Positions 1 to 7,416 of a DNA stretch of 24,574 bases are shown here, piece after piece. Source of the DNA: CAYZPE01 sp046050145 (GTDB taxonomy: Bacteria; Patescibacteriota; Minisyncoccia; Phycocordibacterales; CAYZPE01); contig JBJOQC010000026.1 in the NCBI GenBank assembly GCA_046050145.1, positions 1 through 24,574 of the forward strand. The letters run 5' to 3'. Numbering within the stretch: the stretch's first letter is position 1; every line of letters begins with the position of its first letter. The translations under genes and the position numbers were made by a program. The notes under the pieces are model-generated. The model was not told the DNA's origin. It was given only the letters and a program-made list of their open reading frames with translations, and ran no database searches.

Positions 1-270
1 GATGTCGGTCTTTTCAAGATGCCACCATGCAAGAAATTGCTGAGCTGTAATTTCTGCTTTCTTGACATGCTTCAGGACCCAACCCTCCCTTCGCGCCCTT
101 CTTACAATGATCGTATAAAAATCAAGTTCTGATCTGCCCCTTTCTTGAAAAAGATTTTTTTCCAACCACCTTGAAGCTGCGGCTTCTACGATTGCATGGA
201 TCTTTTGCCTCCATGTTTCAATCTCCCCAACTTTCGATTTGAGGTACCGGTCGAGTATATTTTTTGCCAC
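1..270 (-). CDS. Unrecognised protein, N-terminal 90 residues only
   Basis: The gene runs off the window's left edge; its first 90 codons are open. I chose the GTG at 268-270 because AAGGAG (complement of 277-282) lies 6 nt upstream, one of the better Shine-Dalgarno sites here. The peptide starts MAKNILDRYLKSKVGEIETW and is rich in Arg, Lys and Trp, with no signal peptide or membrane segment. Arginine is often encoded by AGG, which neighbouring core genes use less, so an accessory or acquired gene is possible. I do not recognise the family. It lies downstream of argS on the same strand, 58 nt away, and may be read from its own promoter. Confidence 0.6.
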   Translation of the reverse strand, partial: MAKNILDRYLKSKVGEIETWRQKIHAIVEAAASRWLEKNLFQERGRSELDFYTIIVRRARREGWVLKHVKKAEITAQQFLAWWHLEKTDI

Positions 271-328
271 GATTATCTCCTTATGCAAAAGGCACTACCC
301 TATTAACAATATCAGAAGATAAAAAATC

Positions 329-2044
329 TTACATCCTCTCAGGAGTTTTGATACCCAGAATAGTGAGACCGTTTTTCATCACAACTTTAAAAGCAGAAGT
401 AAGTGCAAGTTTATATGGTGAAGCTGGATTACTTTCATCAACAATTTTCTCTTGTGCATACCAAGCATTAAAGACCGAAGCAAGCTCAGTGAGGTAGGTC
501 ACGATGTACTGCGGAGCATATTCTTCCCCTGCTCGTTCTACAACATCAGAAAAACGAGAAAGCATTCTTTCTAAGACTGAAGTATTCCACTCTGTCGGTA
601 CATCTGTCTTTACTGCCATACCAACATCTTTAGCTTTTAGAAGTACAGCATTCGCTCTCGTGTGAGCATACTGAAGGTACGGACCAGAATCCCCTTCAAA
701 TGAAAGTGACTTTTCAAAATCAAAAATAATATTTCGGCCAATTGACTGTCGAAGGATTGAATATTTTATTGCCCCCACCGCAACCTGCTCTGCAATTTCT
801 TTTTTAATATCCTCATCTAAATCTCGATCTGCAATTTTCTCCTTTACCAAATCTTCTACTTGAGAAATCAGATCTTCACCTGTAATCACATTACCTTTTC
901 GAGATGACATTTTGCCGGATGGCAAACGAAGCATGCCATGAGACTTGTGAACTGTTTTCTCTGCTAGATCTGGAAAGATTTGCTTCAGAGCACAGAGAAG
1001 TACTTTGAAATAATCATTAACTTCATTTCCTGTAATCACAACCGATCGTTCATAGGGATATGTTTCAAACTTGGTTTTTGCTAAACCAAGCTCTTTTGCT
1101 TCGTATGTTGGAAGACCTTCACTATTTATAAAAACACGCGTATGAAGTTTTGAGTCAAAGTTTTCACCCTTGAACACAACCGCACCCTTATCTCCTTTTT
1201 CAAAAACCTTTCCAACATTTTCCTCTACAACCTTTTTACCAAACTTTCCTGTTTCACTTTCAAAAAAATAAAAATCAAACTTTGTTCCAAGTTTCGCGTA
1301 AATCCCTTCAAAGCATTCGAGACTCACCTTCCTTCCCCAGTCATATAAAGTATTTATTTTTTCATCAGTTCGGTCAAAAACTTTTTTGTTTATCTCCTGT
1401 ATTTCTTTTTTAACATCATCACTCTGTTCATATTGATCAGAACCATATGCATAAGCTTCACCTAAAAACTTAACCTCTTCTGTTTTATTCTTTTCTTTTG
1501 TATCTTTTATTCTTTCAATTCCCCACAACGCCTTTGCCACATGAAGTCCAACATCACCTTGGTAACAAGCTCGTCTTACTTCAGCCCCATTCCATTCAAT
1601 GATCCGTGAGAGAGTCTCACCAATTGTATTCGACATCAAATGACCAATGTGAAATTCTTTAAATGGATTTGGATCTGTATACTCAACAATAGTTTTTTGA
1701 CCTTTTAGTTTTTTACTCCTTCCATAATCAATATCCAGCTTAAGAATATTTTTTATTTCTTCTGCAAAAAATTCCTTCTTAAGGGTGAAATTAATAAACC
1801 CAGGTCCTGCTATCTCAACTTTTTCTACCTCACTTAAAGACCCGGTCTCTAGGTGAGACTTTATTTCTTCAGCAAGTTCCTTCGGATTTTTACCGAGCTT
1901 TTTCGCCTCAATCAAAGCAATATTGGTTGAAAAATCTCCATGCAATAGAGTTTCAGGAAATTCCAAAGAAATCCCCGCACTTTCTATACCAAGCTTTTGC
2001 AAAGCTTGTTTTATTACCTGTTGTAATTTCTCCTTTATATTCAT
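329..2044 (-). CDS. argS: Arginyl-tRNA synthetase
   Basis: Class I synthetase that charges tRNA-Arg with arginine in the cytoplasm. From the chosen start it has 571 residues, close to the bacterial norm. Visible are an N-terminal additional domain (about residues 1-85), the HIGH signature as FHIGHL inside DPNPFKEFHIGH, the KMSKS-type loop as KMSSRKGN, and a C-terminal DALR anticodon-binding domain ending IKTPERM. A longer open frame begins at 2134, but its first 30 codons cross a strong terminator hairpin (2081-2107), so ATG 2042-2044 is the likely start. No Shine-Dalgarno is present; a TATGAT hexamer ends 12 nt before the ATG, suggesting a very short leader. Confidence 0.95.
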   Translation of the reverse strand: MNIKEKLQQVIKQALQKLGIESAGISLEFPETLLHGDFSTNIALIEAKKLGKNPKELAEEIKSHLETGSLSEVEKVEIAGPGFINFTLKKEFFAEEIKNILKLDIDYGRSKKLKGQKTIVEYTDPNPFKEFHIGHLMSNTIGETLSRIIEWNGAEVRRACYQGDVGLHVAKALWGIERIKDTKEKNKTEEVKFLGEAYAYGSDQYEQSDDVKKEIQEINKKVFDRTDEKINTLYDWGRKVSLECFEGIYAKLGTKFDFYFFESETGKFGKKVVEENVGKVFEKGDKGAVVFKGENFDSKLHTRVFINSEGLPTYEAKELGLAKTKFETYPYERSVVITGNEVNDYFKVLLCALKQIFPDLAEKTVHKSHGMLRLPSGKMSSRKGNVITGEDLISQVEDLVKEKIADRDLDEDIKKEIAEQVAVGAIKYSILRQSIGRNIIFDFEKSLSFEGDSGPYLQYAHTRANAVLLKAKDVGMAVKTDVPTEWNTSVLERMLSRFSDVVERAGEEYAPQYIVTYLTELASVFNAWYAQEKIVDESNPASPYKLALTSAFKVVMKNGLTILGIKTPERM

Positions 2045-2069
2045 TACAGTTAGCGTATCATATAAATTT

Positions 2070-2107
2070 TTCAAAAGAAAAAGTCTAACCACATCACGGT
2101 TAGACTT
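2070..2107 (-). terminator. Intrinsic terminator upstream of argS
   Basis: A perfect 10-bp stem (2081-2090 with 2098-2107, 7-nt loop) is followed on the minus strand by a TTTTTCTTTT run. It ends transcription of the preceding small membrane-protein gene (and probably the dut operon) and separates it from argS. It also argues against the longer argS frame. Confidence 0.8.
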
Positions 2108-2134
2108 CAACAAAAGCGACTTCAAAAAAAACAA

Positions 2135-2320
2135 TTAGTTTGGCAAAACCCTCCAAGAACGATGCACCAAAAGCATGGATCCTGCAAAGAAAAGTGCCGC
2201 AATCACAAGAAGAATCATGGCAGATACTTTATCCTGTGAAAAATTAACTCCGGCACAAAACGCAGAACCGAACACACCGAAGATACCTACAAAAATACCG
2301 GAAATTAGAGTTAGACGCAT
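2135..2320 (-). CDS. Small membrane protein with two transmembrane segments
   Basis: 61 residues from the chosen start, MRLTLISGIFVGIFGVFGSA. Two hydrophobic stretches (about residues 3-22 and 32-50) are separated by a short polar loop containing NFSQDK; the C terminus is basic (HRSWRVLPN). The frame is open up to 2374, but ATG 2318-2320 has GGAG nine bases upstream while the upstream ATG has no ribosome site. It is the last gene before a terminator and follows dut by about 75 nt. I do not recognise a family; a two-helix inner-membrane protein is all the sequence supports. Confidence 0.6.
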   Translation of the reverse strand: MRLTLISGIFVGIFGVFGSAFCAGVNFSQDKVSAMILLVIAALFFAGSMLLVHRSWRVLPN

Positions 2321-2395
2321 AACGTTACACTCCAAGGTAAGAGAAAGGACTGTTTCCAATGAATAAAATAGCATAAAGTAAAAGAATGCACAAAA

Positions 2396-2818
2396 CTATT
2401 TTCCTGTGCTTCCAAACCCTCCCTTCCCACGCTTAGTTTCGGACAATTCTGTAACCTCAACTATTAGAGGATGTTCAATTTTTTGAATAACCATCTGAGC
2501 AACTTTATGCCCTTTTTCCAAAATATATTTTTCCTTAGAAAGATTGATCACCCCAACCAAAAGTTCACCTCTGTACCCCGCATCAAAAACTCCACCCAAA
2601 GTTTTAAGTCCATGTTTGTGCGAGAGTCCACTTTTATCCCAAATAAGTCCAGCGTAGCCGGGAGGCACCTCAAAAGCTAAGCCTGTTTTGATCTGAACCC
2701 GCTCCTCGGGACTGATTACAACCTCTTCAACCGAAAAAAGATCCATTCCTGCATCACCCTCGTGAGCATACTTTGGCATCACAGCATCTTTGTGAAGTTT
2801 TTTAATTTTAAGTTTCAT
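2396..2818 (-). CDS. dut: dUTP diphosphatase (dUTPase)
   Basis: Hydrolyses dUTP to dUMP and pyrophosphate, keeping uracil out of DNA and supplying dUMP. The 140-residue length is typical of the trimeric family, and all five motifs are visible in order: GDAGMDLFS (I), WDKSGLS (II, usually PRSGLA), GVFDAGYRGELLVGVIN (III), GHKVAQMVI (IV) and the glycine-rich tail RGKGGFGSTG (V). The Pro-Arg of motif II is replaced by Asp-Lys, a mild departure. The start codon overlaps the tmk stop as ATGA, so the two are translationally coupled. Confidence 0.95.
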   Translation of the reverse strand: MKLKIKKLHKDAVMPKYAHEGDAGMDLFSVEEVVISPEERVQIKTGLAFEVPPGYAGLIWDKSGLSHKHGLKTLGGVFDAGYRGELLVGVINLSKEKYILEKGHKVAQMVIQKIEHPLIVEVTELSETKRGKGGFGSTGK

Positions 2819-3447
2819 TTTTTAATAACAGAATCAATAACCTTCACAAGCTCATTTGAAACTTTCTTAAAACCTTTATTTGCATCAATTCTCTCAAATG
2901 GAACTATATCGAAAAATTCTAAGAGACCGTCTCGAACTCGTTTATGAAAACTCAGATCTCTTTGGTCAAAGTGATTAAGTACTACCCCTTTCTGTTTATT
3001 TTTTCGAGAAAGCCCTTCCTTTGGATCAACATCAAGAAAAATATAAACATCAGGAACATATTCACCTAAATACACATCACGAACTTTAAAAAACAGATCC
3101 TTAAGCGAAGGATCTTCCTGTCCATAAATTTGATAAATATAACTTGAAGAATCAAATCGATCACAAATAACATGCTTTCCATTAAGAAGGGCTGGAATCA
3201 CAGTATTTCTCATATGATCAGCTCGAGCTGCCCAAAAAAGTCCAAATTGAGTCTTAGCATCTGCCTCTTTTGCAGAAGAAGAAAGAATCACACTCCGTAT
3301 AACTTCAGCAAATGGAGATCCACCCGGTTCACGTGTAGTGATTACTGCTTCACCATATTTTTTCTTAAGCTCTAGAATTTGAGTACTTTTTCCAGCACCT
3401 TCACACCCTTCAATAACTATGAATTTCCCTCTTTTTACTAACTTCAT
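2815..3447 (-). CDS. tmk: Thymidylate kinase (dTMP kinase)
   Basis: Phosphorylates dTMP to dTDP with ATP, the step after thymidylate synthesis. It has the P-loop GCEGAGKST, the TREPGG loop and the DR(F/Y) substrate loop as CDRFDSSSYIYQ; from the chosen start it has 210 residues, usual for the family. An upstream ATG at 3471 lies inside glyA; ATG 3445-3447, one base after the glyA stop (TAAAATG), leaves only three residues before the first beta strand and fits better. It lies between glyA and dut in a tight minus-strand operon. Confidence 0.95.
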   Translation of the reverse strand: MKLVKRGKFIVIEGCEGAGKSTQILELKKKYGEAVITTREPGGSPFAEVIRSVILSSSAKEADAKTQFGLFWAARADHMRNTVIPALLNGKHVICDRFDSSSYIYQIYGQEDPSLKDLFFKVRDVYLGEYVPDVYIFLDVDPKEGLSRKNKQKGVVLNHFDQRDLSFHKRVRDGLLEFFDIVPFERIDANKGFKKVSNELVKVIDSVIKK

Positions 3448-3448
3448 T

Positions 3449-4621
3449 TTATTTTCTAAGCACCTTATCAATCTCTTGGGCTATTTTTTTCATATCTTTC
3501 TCCTTCTTTCCTCGTGTTGTTTCTGCAGCTGTACCTAGACGAATTCCAGAGGGATCCATCGGACTTCGAGTTTCTCCCGGAATTGTATTTTTATTTACAA
3601 TAATTCCTGCCGCCTCGAGTTTATCACTTGCCTCTTTTCCGCTTATTCCTTGACCCTCCATCCATGTATCCACCAAAATCAAATGAGTGTCAGTACCACC
3701 TGAAACAATTCTCCAACCTAGTTTTGAAAGCTCAGCCGCAAGAGTATCAGCATTTTTTATAATCTGTCGTGCATACTTTTTGAAGAGAGCCGTATCAGCC
3801 TCTTTAAGTGCCACCGCAACAGCAGCAATCTGATTGAGATGTGGACCACCCTGAAGACCTGGAAAAACTGCTTTATCAATTTTTGTTCCTAAATCTCTCC
3901 CGTCTTTTTTTGCAAAAATCATCGCACTTCGAGGGCCTCGCAAGGTTTTGTGAACTGTTGTTGTCGCAATATCTGCGTATTCAAAAGGACTTGGATAAGC
4001 ACGCCCCGCAACAAGTCCCGCAAAATGAGACATGTCCACCATGAGCAATGCACCGCAACCATCCGCAATATCTCTGAACTTTTTAAAATCAACAATGCGA
4101 GGGTAGGCTGTAAATCCAGCAACAATAACTTCTGGTTTTTCTTTAAGAGCCAACTGTTTCAATTCTTCGTAGTCCAGCATCTCAGTATCTTTTTTCACAC
4201 CAAAAGAAATTTGTTGCCAAAATTTTCCTGTCGCAGATACCTTATGTCCATGTGTAAGGTGCCCACCATTATCAAGCGACATTCCCATTATTTTCCCACC
4301 TTGAGACACAAGTCCAAGATACACAGCCAAATTCGCAGGAGAGCCTGAAAGTGGTTGCACGTTCACTGTCCATTCTGAAGACTTTAAATTAAATAATTTC
4401 AACGCCCGTTCTTGCGCTAAGAGCTCAATCTTATCTACCACCTCTTGTCCTCCGTAATAGCGTTTTCCTGGATATCCTTCAGCATATTTATTCGTAAGAG
4501 CAGAGCCAAGAGCTTCGAGTACATCTTTTGAAACAAAATTTTCAGAAGCAATAAGATTGATCACCTTTTTCTGTCGCTTCACCTCAGCATCTATCAGTTT
4601 TTTAATTTGAGTGTCTTTCAT
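3449..4621 (-). CDS. glyA: Serine hydroxymethyltransferase
   Basis: PLP enzyme converting serine and tetrahydrofolate to glycine and 5,10-methylene-tetrahydrofolate, the one-carbon donor used by ThyA-family enzymes. At 390 residues it is slightly short (about 415 in E. coli). Visible are the N-terminal LIASENF, the NKYAEGYPGKRYYGG dimer and substrate loop, MSHFAGLVA (usually MAHIAGLVA) and the PLP lysine in TTTVHKTLRGPR. The start overlaps the end of the deaminase gene upstream by 20 nt. Its place between deaminase and tmk fits a role in dTMP production. Confidence 0.96.
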   Translation of the reverse strand: MKDTQIKKLIDAEVKRQKKVINLIASENFVSKDVLEALGSALTNKYAEGYPGKRYYGGQEVVDKIELLAQERALKLFNLKSSEWTVNVQPLSGSPANLAVYLGLVSQGGKIMGMSLDNGGHLTHGHKVSATGKFWQQISFGVKKDTEMLDYEELKQLALKEKPEVIVAGFTAYPRIVDFKKFRDIADGCGALLMVDMSHFAGLVAGRAYPSPFEYADIATTTVHKTLRGPRSAMIFAKKDGRDLGTKIDKAVFPGLQGGPHLNQIAAVAVALKEADTALFKKYARQIIKNADTLAAELSKLGWRIVSGGTDTHLILVDTWMEGQGISGKEASDKLEAAGIIVNKNTIPGETRSPMDPSGIRLGTAAETTRGKKEKDMKKIAQEIDKVLRK

Positions 4622-5132
4622 GTTGGAATTGTTTACCTAAAATATTATCTTTACTTCCTTGATTAAAGAATATTTCACTACCCTGCAATAAGTAGACATT
4701 TTTAATTCCCGCAGCAATCATAGCATCCCAACATGGTTTACAACACCACCAGTGACCCCAATGATACAGATCTGCACCTTCGGTACTGTTCCCCTTTTTT
4801 TCTGCATCTTGTATAGACTGCGGCTCAGCATGATTTTTGTGAGGACTACATCCAGGACACATCCAATACTTTGTACCTGATTTTATTTTGAAAAATTTCC
4901 GTACACACCAACCCTTACGATGAAGAGTTTGAAATGTTTTATTTTTTACAGGAACCTGATTTGCACCTCGCCCAATAATTTTTCCATCCTTCACTACAAC
5001 AGCACTCGTTGGCTGAATACTGTCAGTAGATAATTCTTTTGCCACACCATACGCCTCCTTCATGAAGGGATTATCAAGTTCTACATATATAAATTTTCTA
5101 CCTTCGGGAAGATATGGATATTTAATAGTCAT
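4602..5132 (-). CDS. dCMP deaminase-like protein (zinc cytidine-deaminase fold)
   Basis: 176 residues. The zinc-dependent deaminase signature is present: His101-Ala-Glu103 and Cys131-x-x-Cys134 (in CCKPCWDAMIAAGI, where Cys replaces the usual Pro of PCxxC). Before HAE lies a Cys/His segment (Cys76, Cys92-Pro-Gly-Cys95, His98), resembling the extra metal-binding stretch of dCMP deaminases. The family deaminates dCMP to dUMP, and some members also act on 5-modified dCMP. The gene heads the minus operon with glyA, tmk and dut, and is divergent from the ThyA-family gene with only 38 nt between start codons, so shared regulation is likely. A TAACAT hexamer ends 7 nt before the ATG. Exact substrate is inferred. 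Confidence 0.8.
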   Translation of the reverse strand: MTIKYPYLPEGRKFIYVELDNPFMKEAYGVAKELSTDSIQPTSAVVVKDGKIIGRGANQVPVKNKTFQTLHRKGWCVRKFFKIKSGTKYWMCPGCSPHKNHAEPQSIQDAEKKGNSTEGADLYHWGHWWCCKPCWDAMIAAGIKNVYLLQGSEIFFNQGSKDNILGKQFQHERHSN

Positions 5133-5157
5133 TCTAGATATGTTACATCGACCAAGC

Positions 5158-5163
5158 TATAAT
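5158..5163 (+). promoter_or_regulatory. Perfect -10 box 7 nt upstream of the ThyA-family start
   Basis: TATAAT ends exactly 7 nt before ATG 5171-5173, so transcription should begin at or next to the start codon, giving a leaderless mRNA. An in-frame ATG at 5162 overlaps the box and is therefore unlikely to be used. The -35 region is weak. Confidence 0.5.
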
Positions 5164-5170
5164 GTCAGCA

Positions 5171-6007
5171 ATGGCAAAATTCGACCTCATATATCAAGAG
5201 ATGCTTGGCAAACTCATGACTGAAGGTGTTGAAGAACTCTCAACACGAACAGGTCTTAAAACTAGAGCCTTGCCTGGTGTTCATTTTTCAATTGAACCAG
5301 AAAAAGATGGCTTCCCCCTTCTTACACTTCGTTCAATACCTATATCAGTTTTTGTAGCAGAGCAAATATGGTTTCTTTCAGGAGCACGTAAACCCGAAGA
5401 TTTTCTTCGAGATTTTACAAAAATCTGGGACGCTTTTACTAATCCAAACGACGTTGTGACAGTGGCCTACGGATACCGCTGGAGAAAACACTTTGGACGC
5501 GACCAGATTGGAAAACTTATCGAACTCCTCGAACAAGAGCCTAGTTCACGACATGGAGTGGTTATTGCCTGGGATCCTAGTGAGGATGGTTTGAGTTTAT
5601 TTAAGAAGAAAAATGTTCCCTGCCCCTACACATTTACTGTAAATATCTTTGGTGGCAAACTTCATCTACATAACATTGTTCGCTCAAACGATATGATTCT
5701 CGGCTTCCCCCATGACGTTGCAGGTTTTTGCCTTCTTCAGTACATTCTCGCCCAAAGACTTGGTGTTGAAGTTGGAACCTATTCCCACTCAATCTCAAAT
5801 TCTCATATTTACGAAAATCACTATCATGGAGCAGAAGAGATGCTGAAAAGAAAAACAGATCATAAAGCAATAAAGCTCACATTACCTAAAAACTCTTTTG
5901 AAAGATCCGAAGAGAAAGACACGACTCTGGCTCATGAGATTATTAAAAATCTACAGGAACAGTATTTTCCACAAGAAAAAATAGAAAATCTTAAAATTGC
6001 ACTTTAA
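5171..6007 (+). CDS. thyA: ThyA-family dUMP/dCMP C5-methyltransferase (thymidylate synthase-like)
   Basis: 278 residues. Family landmarks (own numbering): Arg26 in TRTG, Glu64 in AEQIWFL, Trp86, Tyr100 in AYGYRWR, Arg127, nucleophile Cys151 in VPCPYTF, RSND at 171-174, and His212/Tyr214 in SHIYENH. Thymidylate synthase makes dTMP from dUMP and methylene-tetrahydrofolate, releasing dihydrofolate. Odd: where thymidylate synthases have the dUMP-selecting Asn (E. coli Asn177, LPFNIAS) this protein has Asp182 (GFPHDVAGF), as in T4 dCMP hydroxymethylase (RSND...GF..D). The second phosphate-binding Arg is His128, and the usual Gln before RS is Val170. The stop overlaps the folA start by one base (TAATG). 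Fold membership is firm; substrate (dUMP or dCMP) is open. Confidence 0.85.
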   Translation: MAKFDLIYQEMLGKLMTEGVEELSTRTGLKTRALPGVHFSIEPEKDGFPLLTLRSIPISVFVAEQIWFLSGARKPEDFLRDFTKIWDAFTNPNDVVTVAYGYRWRKHFGRDQIGKLIELLEQEPSSRHGVVIAWDPSEDGLSLFKKKNVPCPYTFTVNIFGGKLHLHNIVRSNDMILGFPHDVAGFCLLQYILAQRLGVEVGTYSHSISNSHIYENHYHGAEEMLKRKTDHKAIKLTLPKNSFERSEEKDTTLAHEIIKNLQEQYFPQEKIENLKIAL

Positions 6008-6495
6008 TGAATATTTTTATCATTGCCGCACTCACTGCCGACGGATTCATTGCAAAAGACGCAGATCATGTAGCGCTCTGGACCAGCAAAGCTGACAAAA
6101 AAAGATTTGTTGAGCTCACAAAAAAAGCAGGTGTAATGGTGATGGGTAGAAAAACATTTGAAACAATCGGGAGAGCACTACCGGGAAGACACACAATCGT
6201 TTACAGTTCTCAAAAGGATATCTTGCCCGGAGTTGAGATAACCTCAGAAGATCCAAAAATACTTATAGAGAGACTTAGGAAGGAAGGGTATACCTCGGTA
6301 GCTATTTGCGGTGGCTCAAGTATTTATAGTCTATTTATGGAGTCGGGTTTAGTTAATAAAATCTATCTCACAATTGAACCACTTATGTTTGGAAAAGGTG
6401 TCACTCTCTTTAATAAAGAAATAAACGCTTCTTTTACTTTGACAAGTGTTGAAAAAAACGAGTCCACGTTATTATTGGAATATAGCATCCTGTAA
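6007..6495 (+). CDS. folA: Dihydrofolate reductase
   Basis: Reduces dihydrofolate to tetrahydrofolate with NADPH. 162 residues. It begins with IIAALTADGFIA, matching the IAALAVDRVIG strand of E. coli DHFR; the acidic substrate residue is Asp30 (SKADKKRF); the NADPH elements are MGRKTFETIG and ICGGSSIY. It starts inside the stop codon of the ThyA-family gene, so the pair is coupled. This matters because methylation by a ThyA enzyme produces dihydrofolate while hydroxymethylation does not. A RibD-type reductase is less likely, given the acidic residue and the neighbours. Confidence 0.88.
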   Translation: MNIFIIAALTADGFIAKDADHVALWTSKADKKRFVELTKKAGVMVMGRKTFETIGRALPGRHTIVYSSQKDILPGVEITSEDPKILIERLRKEGYTSVAICGGSSIYSLFMESGLVNKIYLTIEPLMFGKGVTLFNKEINASFTLTSVEKNESTLLLEYSIL

Positions 6496-6497
6496 AC

Positions 6498-7151
6498 ATG
6501 TCGATAATTACTAAAAAACAAATACTGGAAAGAATTCAGAGTGGATCAATTACCTTCAGTCCAAACCTGGACACATTTCAACTTCAAGCTCACGCTGTTG
6601 ACCTTCGTCTCGGCTTTACGTTTCTTATCCCAAAACGCTGGCACATGACCATAAAAGGCCGTGAGGCTCTCAACATGGATCACTTCTCAAAAGAAAAGGC
6701 TGCCTATTATGACGTTATTGAACTGGAGCAAGGACAGCACTTTGAGCTCCTGCCAGGAGAATATGTTTCCGTAAATACACTTGAGTCAGTGAAAATCCCT
6801 GACGATCTTATGGCAATACTCTATCCACGTTCATCAACAAACAGAAAAGGTCTTTCGGTGGACCTCACAGGCATTGTTGATTCAGGATACGAAGGACAGC
6901 TCACTGTACCTATCCGCAACAACACCTCATCTCAAATCATCAAACTCTATCCTGGAGAACGTTTTTGCCAGCTTGTATTTGAAGAACTAAATCAAAAGAT
7001 TGAAATCCAAAAAAGTAGATATCACAAAAAAGATATTATTGAAGGATATGTTCGAAAAAATGACGCTCTCGGTAAAAAAGATGAAACAGAAATAGAGCTT
7101 GTAACTAAAGGAGAGATTAAGAAACTAAAAAAGGAGCACCCTGTTTTGTAA
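6498..7151 (+). CDS. dcd: dCTP deaminase
   Basis: Trimeric enzyme of the dUTPase fold that deaminates dCTP to dUTP, or directly to dUMP in bifunctional members. 217 residues. Visible are HAVDLRLG, the substrate-binding YPRSSTNRKGLSVD, and the segment with catalytic Glu, GIVDSGYEGQLTVPI, followed by PGERFCQLVFEEL. A lysine- and glutamate-rich C-terminal tail of about 30 residues follows. It is the third gene of the compact thyA-folA-dcd operon, 2 nt after the folA stop. With dut on the other strand it gives the cell a dCTP to dUMP route. I cannot tell mono- from bifunctional by eye. Confidence 0.9.
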   Translation: MSIITKKQILERIQSGSITFSPNLDTFQLQAHAVDLRLGFTFLIPKRWHMTIKGREALNMDHFSKEKAAYYDVIELEQGQHFELLPGEYVSVNTLESVKIPDDLMAILYPRSSTNRKGLSVDLTGIVDSGYEGQLTVPIRNNTSSQIIKLYPGERFCQLVFEELNQKIEIQKSRYHKKDIIEGYVRKNDALGKKDETEIELVTKGEIKKLKKEHPVL

Positions 7152-7156
7152 CACAG

Positions 7157-7193
7157 TTGACACTGAGACAGATCGTTTCTATGCTTGAGACAG
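7157..7193 (+). promoter_or_regulatory. Sigma-70 promoter with two 8-bp direct repeats
   Basis: TTGACA (7157-7162), a 17-bp spacer and TATGCT (7180-7185) form a near-consensus promoter. TGAGACAG occurs twice, at 7164-7171 in the spacer and 7186-7193 just after the -10, exactly 22 bp apart (about two helical turns). That placement would suit a dimeric repressor. Confidence 0.65.
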
Positions 7194-7225
7194 TATGTTC
7201 TGTCCTCTTTTTTAGGAGATACCCT

Positions 7226-7342
7226 ATGTATAAACGACGACACTTCCGTGAAGAAACTCGACGAATCATCGAGGAATTTGCTGACGCAATACCCAAACAA
7301 GATTTTCGTCCTGGATTTGGAATCATCTTCCAGATCTACTGA
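7226..7342 (+). CDS. 38-residue basic peptide of unknown function
   Basis: Small gene with full expression signals: the promoter above, AGGAG seven bases before the ATG, and a strong terminator 20 nt after the TGA. The peptide starts MYKRRHFREETRRIIEEFAD and ends GFGIIFQIY: a basic, likely helical N-terminal half and a hydrophobic tail. No signal peptide or clear domain; I recognise no family. The in-frame TTG at 7157 is the -35 box itself, so the longer reading is excluded. It sits downstream of dcd but has its own promoter. A regulator, toxin-like or ribosome-associated peptide are only guesses. Confidence 0.6.
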   Translation: MYKRRHFREETRRIIEEFADAIPKQDFRPGFGIIFQIY

Positions 7343-7362
7343 ACACACAAGGCCCACAAAAC

Positions 7363-7396
7363 AAAACCCCGCGCACTTCGTGCGCGGGGTTTTTAT
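7363..7396. terminator. Bidirectional intrinsic terminator
   Basis: A 10-bp GC-rich stem (7367-7376 with 7380-7389) with a TTC loop, flanked by AAAA and TTTT, so it works on both strands. It separates the plus-strand genes from the convergent rplK operon. Confidence 0.9.
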
Positions 7397-7416
7397 TATA
7401 TTTAGTTGACGTTTCT

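Noticed and set aside
2045..2134. N-terminal 30-residue extension of ArgS
   Set aside because: It would cross a perfect terminator hairpin and T-run; the ArgS domain starts at the ATG at 2044.
7185..7409. 74-codon plus-strand frame overlapping the 38-residue gene
   Set aside because: It starts beside the -10 box, runs into the terminator hairpin and lacks a ribosome site, whereas the 38-codon frame has one.
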